This document shows positions 33,807-42,345 of a DNA stretch of 56,562 bases, piece after piece. The notes below the pieces were generated by a model. That model did not search any database, was not told where the DNA came from, and saw nothing but the letters and a program-made list of their open reading frames with translations. Source of the DNA: Streptomyces populi (GTDB lineage: Bacteria; Actinomycetota; Actinomycetes; Streptomycetales; Streptomycetaceae); NCBI RefSeq assembly GCF_002911015.1, contig NZ_KZ626893.1, forward strand, positions 1 through 56,562, given 5' to 3'. The position numbers and the translations under genes are program-made. Position 1 is the first letter of the stretch; each line of letters opens with the position of its first letter.

Positions 33807-34016
33807 CCACTGATCAGAGGCGTCTCGTCGGACCGGAACGCGCCGAAGGGGCCGGGCACCGTCCCCGCGACGCCACGGCACCGGGTGCCGGGCGCGGTGA
33901 CGCCGTCCGTGGTTCGCTCGTTCGACCGGCACGGGGCGCGCCCGCGGGACCGACCCGTACGCGACCCGCCCGTGACCGCTCGCCCGCACGCAGCTCGCCG
34001 AAGGAAGTGACAGCTC

Positions 34017-35651
34017 ATGTCCGCACCAGCGCCGTCCTCGCCGACCGTCGTCGACGCCGAGCCCCTGCCCCGGCAGGAGGAGGTCCTCACCGAAGCGGCC
34101 CTCGCCTTCGTGGCCGAGCTGCACCGGCGGTTCACTCCCCGGCGTGACGAGCTCCTCGCCCGGCGCGCGGAGCGGCGCGCCGAGATCGCCCGCACCTCCA
34201 CGCTCGGCTTCCTCCCGGAGACCGCCGCGATCCGGGAGGACGACTCCTGGAGGGTGGCCCCCGCTCCGGCCGCGCTCGAGGACCGCCGGGTCGAGATCAC
34301 CGGCCCCACCGACCGCAAGATGACGGTCAACGCCCTCAACTCCGGTGCCCGGGTCTGGCTCGCGGACTTCGAGGACGCCTCGGCGCCCACCTGGGAGAAC
34401 GTCGTCCTCGGCCAGCTGAACCTGATCGACGCGTACACCCGGAACATCGACTTCACCGACCCGGGCTCCGGCAAGTCGTACGCCCTCCGGCCGGACGCCG
34501 AGCTCGCGACCGTCGTGATGCGGCCGCGCGGCTGGCACCTGGACGAGCGTCATCTCGTCGCCCCCGACGGCACGCCCGTGCCCGGCGCGCTGGTCGACTT
34601 CGGCCTCTACTTCTTCCACAACGCCCAAAGGCTGCTCGACCTCGGCAAGGGCCCGTACTTCTACCTGCCCAAGACCGAGTCCCACCTCGAAGCCCGGCTG
34701 TGGAACGACGTGTTCGTCTTCGCGCAGGACCACGTCGGGATCCCGCAGGGCACGGTCCGCGCGACCGTGCTGATCGAGACGATCACGGCCGCGTACGAGA
34801 TGGACGAGATCCTCTACGAACTCCGCGACCACGCCTCCGGGTTGAACGCGGGCCGCTGGGACTACCTCTTCTCCATCGTCAAGAACTTCCGTGACGGGGG
34901 AGCCAAGTTCGTCCTGCCGGACCGCAACGCGGTCACGATGACGGCCCCGTTCATGCGCGCTTACACCGAACTCCTCGTCCGCACCTGCCACAAGAGGGGC
35001 GCTCACGCGATCGGCGGCATGGCCGCGTTCATCCCCTCGCGACGCGACGAGGAGGTCAACCGGGTCGCCTTCGAGAAGGTCAAGGCCGACAAGGACCGTG
35101 AGGCGGCCGACGGTTTCGACGGCTCGTGGGTGGCCCACCCCGACCTCGTCCCGATCGCGACGGCCTCCTTCGACGCCGTCCTCGGCGACCGGCCGAACCA
35201 GAAGGACCGGCTGCGCGAGGACGTGTCGGTCGCGGCCGGCGACCTCATCGCCGTCGACTCCCTCGACGCGCGGCCGACGTACGACGGCCTGGTCAACGCC
35301 GTTCAGGTCGGCATCCGTTACATCGAGGCATGGCTGCGCGGGCTGGGCGCGGTCGCCATCTTCAACCTCATGGAGGACGCCGCCACCGCCGAGATCTCGC
35401 GCTCGCAGATCTGGCAGTGGATCAACGCGGGCGTCGTCTTCGAGCACGACGGCCGGACGGTGGCGGCCACCCCGGAGCTGACCCGTGAGATCGCCGCGCG
35501 GGAACTCGCGGACATCCGCGCCGGGATCGGCGAGGAGGCCTTCGCGGCCGGCCGCTGGCAGCAGGCGCACGACCTGCTCCTGAAGGTCGCGCTGGACGAG
35601 CACTACGTGGACTTCCTGACCCTGCCCGCCTACGAGCAGCTGAGGGGCTGA
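34017..35651 (+). CDS. aceB: Malate synthase A
   Basis: Encodes 544 residues from ATG 34017 with GAAGGAAG upstream. Conserved segments are LADFEDASAPTWENVVLGQL (catalytic metal region), VVMRPRGWHLDERHLV, DFGLYFFHNAQRLLDLGKGP, YFYLPKTESHLEARLWNDVF and YLFSIVKNFRDGGAKFVLPD. The length is normal for the A-type enzyme. It condenses glyoxylate with acetyl-CoA to malate. With no isocitrate lyase nearby and an AllR-type operator in its promoter, it is dedicated to glyoxylate from allantoin rather than to acetate growth (inference). Confidence 0.96.
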   Translation: MSAPAPSSPTVVDAEPLPRQEEVLTEAALAFVAELHRRFTPRRDELLARRAERRAEIARTSTLGFLPETAAIREDDSWRVAPAPAALEDRRVEITGPTDRKMTVNALNSGARVWLADFEDASAPTWENVVLGQLNLIDAYTRNIDFTDPGSGKSYALRPDAELATVVMRPRGWHLDERHLVAPDGTPVPGALVDFGLYFFHNAQRLLDLGKGPYFYLPKTESHLEARLWNDVFVFAQDHVGIPQGTVRATVLIETITAAYEMDEILYELRDHASGLNAGRWDYLFSIVKNFRDGGAKFVLPDRNAVTMTAPFMRAYTELLVRTCHKRGAHAIGGMAAFIPSRRDEEVNRVAFEKVKADKDREAADGFDGSWVAHPDLVPIATASFDAVLGDRPNQKDRLREDVSVAAGDLIAVDSLDARPTYDGLVNAVQVGIRYIEAWLRGLGAVAIFNLMEDAATAEISRSQIWQWINAGVVFEHDGRTVAATPELTREIAARELADIRAGIGEEAFAAGRWQQAHDLLLKVALDEHYVDFLTLPAYEQLRG

Positions 35652-35657
35652 CCCGGC

Positions 35658-35942
35658 TCAGTCCGCCGTACGGTCCGAGTGGCCCAGGGATTTCTCCGGG
35701 GCCACCCGGTCGCGTACCAGGCGCTTGACCGCGGTCGGCTCGGGGAAGCCCTGCTCACGGCGGTCCCAGACCACCTCGTCGTCGACCCGGACGACGAAGA
35801 CGCCGCCGGTGCCGGGCTTCAGGGACAGCTCGTCGAGCTCCGCCTCGAAGGTGGTGAGCAGTTCCTGGGCGAGCCAGGCCGCGCGGGGCAGCCAGCGGCA
35901 CTGGGTGCAGTACTCGATCTGGACCCGGTGGACGTCCGTCAT
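35658..35942 (-). CDS. SelW/Rdx-like thioredoxin-fold protein
   Basis: Encodes 94 residues from ATG 35942, which overlaps the stop of the upstream HipA-like gene by 4 bases. The redox motif is CTQC in HRVQIEYCTQCRWLPRAAWL. The C-terminal pattern LKPGTGGVFVVRVDDEVVWD followed by RREQGFPEPTAVKRLVRDRV is that of the SelT/SelW/SelH (Rdx) family. Cysteine replaces selenocysteine. These proteins are thought to act in thiol redox reactions. It ends 7 bases from the convergent aceB. Confidence 0.88.
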   Translation of the reverse strand: MTDVHRVQIEYCTQCRWLPRAAWLAQELLTTFEAELDELSLKPGTGGVFVVRVDDEVVWDRREQGFPEPTAVKRLVRDRVAPEKSLGHSDRTAD

Positions 35943-36853
35943 CCCAGATGCACCGACCAATCCTGTTCCGCCGCCGGTTTGCCGTGCAGGTCCGGGACGC
36001 GTTTGAGCCAGTCCGGGCGGCCGCGCTGGGTCCGCTCCGCGCGGTCGGCGTCCTCGGCCGCGAGCTGTTCACGGCTCGGGAAGTCCGTGGGGAGCCAGGC
36101 CGCGGAGGCGCGGACCCGGGCGAGGAGGTAGGCGGCGTACGCCTCGCGGACCGCGTCCGGGCCCGTGAAGCCGGGCTCCTCCGCCAGCCAGGCGTCGGGC
36201 ACCTGCGCCAGGACCGAGCGCAGCAGTTCCCCGGTGACCCTGGGGGCGAGTTCGGCGTCGGCCGCGCGGGTGTCCGGGCCGTGGCCGCCGAGCGCGTGGT
36301 TCCTGAAGTCGTAGGCCTTCTCCGGCGCCGAGGCGTCCCAGCGGTGGTGGAAGACGAGGGCGGCGCCGTGGTCGATCAGCCACAGGCGCGGCGGCGCGAC
36401 GCCGAGGGTGGGCCAGACCATCAGGTTCGAGCTGTGCACCGTGCGGTCCACGTTGACGGTGAGGGCGTCCAGCCAGACCACCTTGCCCGCCTCCAGCGGG
36501 TCGACGGGGAACGTCCGCGCGACCTCGGGGGTGAAGTCCTTCGCGCCCGGCAGGTAGTCCATGCCGAGGTTGAGCCCGGCACTGGCCCTGAGCAGGTCCT
36601 GGACCTCCTGGTGGGGTTCGTGCCCGCCGACGGCCGGGTCGAAGTGGACGAGGACCAGCTCGGGGAAGCGCAGTCCGAGGGCCCGGGCCAGCTCGCCGAC
36701 GATGATCTCGGCGACCAGCGCCTTGTGGCCCTGGGCGGACCCCGTGAACTTCACGACGTAGGTCCCCAGGTCGTCGGCCTCGACGACTCCGGGGACGGAG
36801 CCGCCCGCCGTCAGCGGGGTCACGTATCGAACAGCGGTCACGTCGCGGAGCAC
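35939..36853 (-). CDS. HipA-like kinase family protein
   Basis: Encodes 304 residues from ATG 36853. The N-terminus MLRDVTAVRYVTPLTAGGSV with TYVVKFTGSAQGHKALVAEI (Lys for ATP) leads to LDALTVNVDRTVHSSNLMVW (catalytic loop, N-x-D-R-T-x-x-N-x-M) and WLIDHGAALVFHHRW (the D of the metal-binding D-H-G motif). This is the HipA-like kinase fold without the HipA N-terminal domain. It is translationally coupled to the SelW-like gene. No HipB-type antitoxin is adjacent, so a toxin role is not supported. The substrate is unknown. Confidence 0.88.
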   Translation of the reverse strand: MLRDVTAVRYVTPLTAGGSVPGVVEADDLGTYVVKFTGSAQGHKALVAEIIVGELARALGLRFPELVLVHFDPAVGGHEPHQEVQDLLRASAGLNLGMDYLPGAKDFTPEVARTFPVDPLEAGKVVWLDALTVNVDRTVHSSNLMVWPTLGVAPPRLWLIDHGAALVFHHRWDASAPEKAYDFRNHALGGHGPDTRAADAELAPRVTGELLRSVLAQVPDAWLAEEPGFTGPDAVREAYAAYLLARVRASAAWLPTDFPSREQLAAEDADRAERTQRGRPDWLKRVPDLHGKPAAEQDWSVHLG

Positions 36854-36894
36854 AGGTCACACTGTAGGACAACCCGTCCTCCGGCTCACCGGCG

Positions 36895-38451
36895 TCATGT
36901 ACCGGCCAACGGGTTCGGCAGGGGTACGTAGCGGGCGTCGGCCCCGTCCGCGTCCGTCCAGCGGAGCAGCAGGTTGGTCTTGCCCGGGAGGGTGGGCGAG
37001 GAGAGCAGCGCGGCGGTCTCGGGGAGGCCGAGGTCCTCGCCGCAGCGGTGGAGCTCCTGTCGTACGGCGGGCCAGGGGTCCGTGCCGGGGAACCGTTCGG
37101 CGAGGAGGGCGGCCAGCTCGGAGAGGTGGTTGACGACCAGGCAGTAGACGAGCCGCTCCCAGCCGGCCGCGCGGGTCACCGACGGCAGCAGTTTCACGCC
37201 CTCCGCGTCCCGGAACAGGGCCTGGACGGGCGTGCCGTCCGCGTCCACGGCCACCAGCGTGTTCTGCAGATGGGCCTCGACGACGACTCCGTGGCGGGCG
37301 AACGCCTCCAGCACCGGGGGCACCGTCCGGCGGAGGTAGGCGGCCCACCAGAAAGAGGGGTCGGTGAGCCGGTCGAGCGGACTGCCCTCGAAGCCCTCCA
37401 CCAGGGCGGCGGCGAGCAGCGGGGTGGCGCCGGGGACGAGGTGGCCGCGCAGTCCGTCGCGGACCAGGACGGCGAGCTCCTCGAAGGCGAAGCCCGCGGT
37501 GCGCCAGCCGCGGTCGCTCAGCCAGGCGGCGGGCCCGTCCTGCGCGGCGAACGCGGCGGCGGCGGCCGCGTCGGTGGCCCGCGCCTTCAGCAGGTCGTGC
37601 CGCCACAGCCGGCGAATGTCGTTGGTGATGCGGACGTCCAGGCTGAACTTGAGGAACAGGTCGTCCTCGGGGGCGTGGAGCGTACGCACGGCGGCGGTCG
37701 GCCACAGCGGGCGGGCGGTGGGTCCGAGGCGCAGGAGCCTGCCGTCCGCGAAGGCGTCCCGGATCGCCGGGCTGTCCCCGGTCAGGGCCAGCTGCCAGGG
37801 GTGCGCGGGCAGCAGCCGGTAACCGTCGGGGGCCCGGCCCAGGGTGTCGAGCGCCCGGGTGTCGCCCTCCTCGACGACCGTGTCCTCGCGCACGGCGAGC
37901 AGTTCCAGCGGGAAGCGGGTGTGGGCCTCGGGGGCGTACGGCAGCCAGCCGGCAGCCGGGCCGCCGCCGCGTGTCTTGGGTGCCGGGTGGTACGGGTGCC
38001 CCATGATCAGGGACTGTTCGGAGCGCAGGTACGGGTCCTCGGGGGGCGGCGCGGCGGCGCGGGCGCGCAGGAGGGCCGCGACCACCTCCCGGCTGTCGGT
38101 CATCTCCGCGGGCAGGCGGGTGTTGTCCACTCCGGTGGCCAGGCGCAGTTCGTCCGCGGCGAGTTCGACCAGCTCCCGGTGCGCGAGCCGGTGCCAGGCC
38201 CCGTCGGTGTGCACCTCGGGCGCGAAGGGGCGCCGGCTCCCCCGGACGCGCAGCTCCCGGCCGCTCGCGCGCAGCCGGTGGACGTCCAGCCGTCCCGTGG
38301 GCTCCGCCAGTTCGCGAAGGAGACAATTGAGCAACGGCGCGGCGGCGTACGCGTCGGCGGCCTCGTCCGTGTCGCCCGCCGTGAGCTGGGAGAACACGGT
38401 CGGCTTGAAGTCCACGCGATCCATCCGGTCCATTCGATTCGTACGGTGCAC
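36895..38451 (-). CDS. IucA/IucC-type siderophore synthetase 1
   Basis: Encodes 518 residues; the start GTG 38451 has no clear ribosome binding site, and ATG codons at residues 7 and 10 are alternatives. The adenylation motif is MGHPYHPAPKTRGGGPAAGW. The fingers and active-site region contain LFLKFSLDVRITNDIRRLWR. The C-terminal part has VVVEAHLQNTLVAVDADGTP, RDAEGVKLLP and LVYCLVVNHLSELAALLAER. NIS synthetases join a carboxylate such as citrate to an amine or alcohol using ATP. It is divergent from a second such gene, and no hydroxylase, acyltransferase or transporter lies nearby. Confidence 0.93.
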   Translation of the reverse strand: MHRTNRMDRMDRVDFKPTVFSQLTAGDTDEAADAYAAAPLLNCLLRELAEPTGRLDVHRLRASGRELRVRGSRRPFAPEVHTDGAWHRLAHRELVELAADELRLATGVDNTRLPAEMTDSREVVAALLRARAAAPPPEDPYLRSEQSLIMGHPYHPAPKTRGGGPAAGWLPYAPEAHTRFPLELLAVREDTVVEEGDTRALDTLGRAPDGYRLLPAHPWQLALTGDSPAIRDAFADGRLLRLGPTARPLWPTAAVRTLHAPEDDLFLKFSLDVRITNDIRRLWRHDLLKARATDAAAAAAFAAQDGPAAWLSDRGWRTAGFAFEELAVLVRDGLRGHLVPGATPLLAAALVEGFEGSPLDRLTDPSFWWAAYLRRTVPPVLEAFARHGVVVEAHLQNTLVAVDADGTPVQALFRDAEGVKLLPSVTRAAGWERLVYCLVVNHLSELAALLAERFPGTDPWPAVRQELHRCGEDLGLPETAALLSSPTLPGKTNLLLRWTDADGADARYVPLPNPLAGT

Positions 38452-38464
38452 TGGTGATCAGTAT

Positions 38465-38480
38465 GTCCGCCGCGGCGGAC
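38465..38480. promoter_or_regulatory. Perfect palindrome between the two siderophore synthetases
   Basis: GTCCGCCGCGGCGGAC is a 16-bp perfect palindrome in the 66-base divergent region. It does not resemble the AT-rich DmdR/IdeR iron box. It could bind a regulator of both genes or be a chance GC palindrome. Confidence 0.35.
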
Positions 38481-38517
38481 GGTCACGACGCAGTCCCCGT
38501 ACACAAGGAGCCCGCCT

Positions 38518-40029
38518 GTGCCCCGTCCCTCCACGCCCGACACCGAGGCCGCGTTCGCCGAGGAGCTGAGCGTCGTACGCCCCGGGCTGTCGGCGCCGTA
38601 CGCGCTGGCCCTGCCCGGTGCCCGGGCCGCCGTGCTGACCCGGCTGTGGCGCGCGCTGGCGTACGAGCCGCTGCCCTGGATCGCCCGGCGCGAGGCGGAC
38701 CGTGAGGGGCTGACGCTCCGCCTCGCGGACGGCCGGCGGCTGCGCGGACCGCTTCCGGACCCGTACGCCACCTCCGCCTACGTCACCGAAGTGCGGCTCG
38801 GCGAGCGGGCGTACGACCGTCCGGAGGCGGTCGTCGGTGCTCTCGGCGTGCCGAACGGTGGTGCCTTCTCGGCCGAACTCGGGAACAGCGTGGCCTCCTT
38901 GGCGCTGTCTCGGGCGAACCGGACGTCCGAGGACCTTCCCGGGGCGTCCGGGGCGAGCTGGGCGTGGGAGCAGCGGGTCGTCGACGGGCATCCGTACCAC
39001 CCCAACTGCCGTGCGCGGCCCGGGTTCTCGGTGGCCGAGCAGCTCGCGTACGGGCCGGAGCACCGGACGTCGGTGCGGCTGGGCCTGGTGGCGGTGGACG
39101 ACGTCCTCGTCACGGGCCGGTGGCCGAAGTGGCTGCGGGACGGGGAGCGGGTGCTGGTCCCGGTGCATCCCTGGCAGGCCGCCCACGTGCTGGACGCGTC
39201 GGTCCAGGAGGGCTTCGCCGCCCGCCCGTTGATGTCCCTGCGCACCCTGGCGGTGCCGGACGGGACCCATGTGAAGACGGCGCTGAGCGCCCGGCTGACC
39301 TCGTCGGTGCGGGACATCTCGGAGTACTCCGTGCGGACTGCGGACACGGTCTCGGCGTTCATGGAGGAGACGACGGCCCGTCTGGGCGCGCCGCTGCACA
39401 TCACCCGCACCCTCGGCGCGGCCACCGCCGGTTCCCCCGATCTCGCGGCGGTGGTGCGGGAGTCCCCGGACGGGTACGCGGGCGAGGGCGAGCGGTGCGT
39501 CCCGGTGGCCGCGCTTCCGCTGACCGGGCTGCCCGGGAAGGCTTCCTGGCTGGCGGAGTTCACCCGGCTCGTCCTCACCGTGGGGCTGCGGCTGCTGGAG
39601 CTCGGGGTGGCCCTGGAGGCGCACGGCCAGAACCTGCTCGTGATCCTCGACCGCGCGGGCTCCCCCGTCCGGCTCGTCTACCGCGACCTGGCCGACATCC
39701 GGGTGAGTCCGGCCCGGCTGGCCCTCCACGGCGTCCCGGTCCCGGAGTTGTCCGGGCGCATCGTGACCGACGACGAGAGGGCCCTGCGCCGCAAGCTCTT
39801 CGGCTCCCTCGTCGGCGGCGCGCTGGGCGCGACGGCGGGCTCGGCGGCCGCGCTCCGCGAGGCCCTCGCGAGCGTCGCGGCGGATCTCCCGCGCACGCCG
39901 GACCTCCCCGCGCTCCTCGGCGAGCCGGTCCCCGCCAAGGCGCTGACCCTGATGCGGCTCTCCCCCGGAACCCCCGGTGACCTGTGGACACGGCTGCCCC
40001 GGCCGCTCGCGGGACCCGGCTCGTCATGA
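38518..40029 (+). CDS. IucA/IucC-type siderophore synthetase 2
   Basis: Encodes 503 residues from GTG 38518 behind AAGGAG. The motif VDGHPYHPNCRARPGFS aligns with the HPxHPxxKxR motif of the family, but Arg stands where Lys is usual. Further family segments are LVPVHPWQAAHVLDASVQEG, KTALSARLTSSVRDISEYSV and LLELGVALEAHGQNLLVILD, then YRDLADIRVSPARL. It probably makes a second amide bond in the same product as synthetase 1 (inference). The altered ATP motif may change activity. The next gene, the VWA protein, begins 54 bases later. Confidence 0.92.
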   Translation: MPRPSTPDTEAAFAEELSVVRPGLSAPYALALPGARAAVLTRLWRALAYEPLPWIARREADREGLTLRLADGRRLRGPLPDPYATSAYVTEVRLGERAYDRPEAVVGALGVPNGGAFSAELGNSVASLALSRANRTSEDLPGASGASWAWEQRVVDGHPYHPNCRARPGFSVAEQLAYGPEHRTSVRLGLVAVDDVLVTGRWPKWLRDGERVLVPVHPWQAAHVLDASVQEGFAARPLMSLRTLAVPDGTHVKTALSARLTSSVRDISEYSVRTADTVSAFMEETTARLGAPLHITRTLGAATAGSPDLAAVVRESPDGYAGEGERCVPVAALPLTGLPGKASWLAEFTRLVLTVGLRLLELGVALEAHGQNLLVILDRAGSPVRLVYRDLADIRVSPARLALHGVPVPELSGRIVTDDERALRRKLFGSLVGGALGATAGSAAALREALASVAADLPRTPDLPALLGEPVPAKALTLMRLSPGTPGDLWTRLPRPLAGPGSS

Positions 40030-40083
40030 CGCGGGACACCTCTCGTTTTTACGATCGGCACCTTTGATCAATAGGATCCGCCG

Positions 40084-41346
40084 ATGATCACAAGACAACG
40101 GCTGGCGGCGGGCGTCTGCGCCCTGCTCGCCTTCCTGGCCGCCGGGATCGCCTTCCCGGCCGGGGCGGTCGCCGACGAAATCTCGGCGACCGCGCCCAAG
40201 GTCGAACTGCTGCTGGACGTCAGCGGTTCGATGCGGGCCCGGGACATCGACGGCGAGTCGCGGATGTCCGCGGCGAAGCAGGCGTTCAACGAAGTGCTCG
40301 ACGCGACGCCGCAGGAGGTGCAGCTCGGCATCCGCACCCTCGGCGCCAACTATTCGGGGGACGACCGCAAGACGGGCTGCAAGGACACGGCCCAGCTGTA
40401 CCCGGTGGGGACGCTGGACCGCACCGAGGCCAAGACCGCGGTCGCGACCCTCAGCCCGACCGGCTGGACCCCGATAGGCCCCGCGCTGCTCAAGGCGGCC
40501 GACGACCTCAAGGGCGGTGAGGGCACCCGTCGCATCGTGCTGATCAGCGACGGCGAGGACACCTGCCAGCCGCTCGACCCGTGCCAGGTGGCCCGCGAGA
40601 TCGCGGCCAAGGGCATCGACCTGACCATCGACACCCTGGGCCTGGTCCCCAACCTCAAGGTGAGCAGGCAGCTCAGCTGCATCGCCGAGGCCACCGGTGG
40701 CTCGTACACCTCGGTGGAGCACAAGGAGCAGCTCAGCGACCGCGTCAACCAGTTGGTGGACCGCGCCGCCGATCCGGTGGTCAAGCCGGTGGCCGTGAAG
40801 GGCGCCGACTCGTGCACCGACGCGCCCGTCGTCAAGTCGGGCTTCTACACCGACCGCGAGGAGTTCTCCCAGCACCGCTGGTACCGCGTGGAGGTCGCGC
40901 CCGGCAAGGAGCTGCGCGCCTCGGTGAGCATCGCGGCCGACCGTCAGGTCCACCCCGACTACGGGGTGCTGCTGCGTGCCGTCACCGTGCACGGCCGGGA
41001 GATCGTGCGCGGCGAGTCGGCCGGTACCGGCCGCACCGACCTCGTCTCGACCGGTCTGCGCTACCCGAAGCCCGAGAGCGACGACGAGGACGCGCCCGCC
41101 GAGGTCGTGTGCCTCCAGGTGTCCAACTCCTTCTCGGCCGCGCCCGGCGTGAAGACCACGCCCGGAATGCCCCTGGAACTGACGGTCGACGTCGTCGACG
41201 GGCCGGACCAGGCGAGCGACGTGGCCTCCTTCGGCCTCGGCCGCGGCTGGTGGCTGCTCGGCGCCCTGGTGCTGACCGGCTTCCTCGCGGGTCTGCTGTG
41301 GGGCTGGATCTCCCGCTGGCGGTTCTCGGTCTGGAGGACCAACTGA
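40084..41346 (+). CDS. Secreted/membrane-anchored VWA-domain protein
   Basis: Encodes 420 residues from ATG 40084. A signal peptide (QRLAAGVCALLAFLAAGIAF, cleavage after AVA near residue 30) precedes a von Willebrand A domain with an intact MIDAS: VELLLDVSGSMRARD, a Thr in GWTPIGPAL, and LISDGEDTCQPLDPCQVA. After residue 240 comes a beta-rich extracellular domain. A C-terminal membrane helix (WWLLGALVLTGFLAGLLWGW) and short basic tail follow, so the protein is displayed outside the cell. It overlaps the next gene (TGATG) and is co-translated with it. Confidence 0.88.
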   Translation: MITRQRLAAGVCALLAFLAAGIAFPAGAVADEISATAPKVELLLDVSGSMRARDIDGESRMSAAKQAFNEVLDATPQEVQLGIRTLGANYSGDDRKTGCKDTAQLYPVGTLDRTEAKTAVATLSPTGWTPIGPALLKAADDLKGGEGTRRIVLISDGEDTCQPLDPCQVAREIAAKGIDLTIDTLGLVPNLKVSRQLSCIAEATGGSYTSVEHKEQLSDRVNQLVDRAADPVVKPVAVKGADSCTDAPVVKSGFYTDREEFSQHRWYRVEVAPGKELRASVSIAADRQVHPDYGVLLRAVTVHGREIVRGESAGTGRTDLVSTGLRYPKPESDDEDAPAEVVCLQVSNSFSAAPGVKTTPGMPLELTVDVVDGPDQASDVASFGLGRGWWLLGALVLTGFLAGLLWGWISRWRFSVWRTN

Positions 41347-42194
41347 TGCGTATCCGACGTGTACTGAGCACCACGGCCCTCCTCGCGGGGGTCGCCGCGG
41401 CGCCCGCGCTGCTCGGCGCGGCCGCCTTCCCGGCCCTCGCCGACTCCTCGCCGTCCGCGAGCCCCTCGGGTGACGACTCCGCGCCCACCGAGGCCGGTAC
41501 GTCGTTCCGCACGGCGACCGAGGTCGAGCAGGGCACGCAGGCCACCGCCGGCGCCTCCACGGGTGACTACCTGTACTGGCAGTTCCCCGCGGACGCGGGA
41601 CAGCAGCCCACCGTGAAGGCGACGGTGAAGCTGCCCGAGGCGTCCAAGCGCGCCGCCTCCGAGACCTGGCAGATCGACGTGTACGACGGGCTGCGGCGCC
41701 GTCAGGCCTGCCAGTACGGGGCGCAGACCCGGACGGCGGGCGCGGACGCGTCCTCCGTGGAGCTGTCCTGCACCCTGCGCACCGTTCGCGCCTGGTCGGA
41801 GACCTGGGCCAACGACCCGCTGCCGGGCACCTATTACGTCCGGCTGACCGCCACCGGTCTGGGGACGGCCGATCTGGGTCTGCCGATGAGCGCGCAGCTC
41901 CAGGTGGACTCGAAGGACATCGGCGGTTCGGCGGCGGTCGACGGCTCGCTCGCCAAGCCGTTGGTCCCGGGCATCGCCGTGACGTCCGCGGACTCCGAGG
42001 AGGACGGTTCCGACGACGCGTCCGACTCGAAGACGGCGACGCTGTCCTCGCTGCGGCCCGACACCTCCGCCTGGTGGTCCGACCGCTGGGTGTGGACCGC
42101 GCTCGGCGGCGTCCTCGCGGCGCTCGCCGGCATCTGGGGCTACTCGCTGACGCGGGGCCGCGGACGTCCCTCGCGGATTCCGCCGGGCGCCTGA
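41346..42194 (+). CDS. Secreted membrane-anchored partner of the VWA protein
   Basis: Encodes 282 residues from ATG 41346, overlapping the VWA stop. A signal peptide (RVLSTTALLAGVAAAPALLG) is followed by a Ser/Asp linker and an Ig-like or jelly-roll domain (GDYLYWQFPADAGQQPTVKA, WQIDVYDGLRRRQACQYGAQ, GTYYVRLTATGLGTADLGLP). Then comes an acidic linker and a C-terminal helix, WVWTALGGVLAALAGIWGYS, with a basic tail. The topology matches its neighbour, so the two probably form a surface complex. Family and function unknown. A strong terminator follows. Confidence 0.82.
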   Translation: MRIRRVLSTTALLAGVAAAPALLGAAAFPALADSSPSASPSGDDSAPTEAGTSFRTATEVEQGTQATAGASTGDYLYWQFPADAGQQPTVKATVKLPEASKRAASETWQIDVYDGLRRRQACQYGAQTRTAGADASSVELSCTLRTVRAWSETWANDPLPGTYYVRLTATGLGTADLGLPMSAQLQVDSKDIGGSAAVDGSLAKPLVPGIAVTSADSEEDGSDDASDSKTATLSSLRPDTSAWWSDRWVWTALGGVLAALAGIWGYSLTRGRGRPSRIPPGA

Positions 42195-42212
42195 CCCGAA
42201 GGCCGTGGACCG

Positions 42213-42251
42213 AGGCCCGCGCCGCTCCCCGTCGGGGGGCGGCGCGGGCCT
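42213..42251 (+). terminator. Strong intrinsic-type hairpin after the VWA operon
   Basis: AGGCCCGCGCCGC (42213-42225) pairs with GCGGCGCGGGCCT (42239-42251), and the interior TCCCC-GT-CGGGG can extend the stem. It lies 19 bases past the stop of the VWA partner gene. There is no T-run. Confidence 0.8.
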
Positions 42252-42345
42252 CTCGCTCGTGGTGCGGGGCACGGCGGCCCCGTGCGGCGGTCGGGGCCGG
42301 AAGGACACCCGTGCGCCCCGCGATCGGGCGCCCGCCCCGGGGGCG

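Noticed and set aside
35939..36853. HipAB toxin-antitoxin system
   Set aside because: No HipB-type helix-turn-helix gene is adjacent, and the protein lacks the HipA N-terminal domain; the neighbour is a SelW-like protein.
38452..38517. Iron-responsive (DmdR/IdeR) box before the siderophore synthetases
   Set aside because: No AT-rich TTAGGTTAGGCTAACCTAA-like sequence; only a GC palindrome is present.
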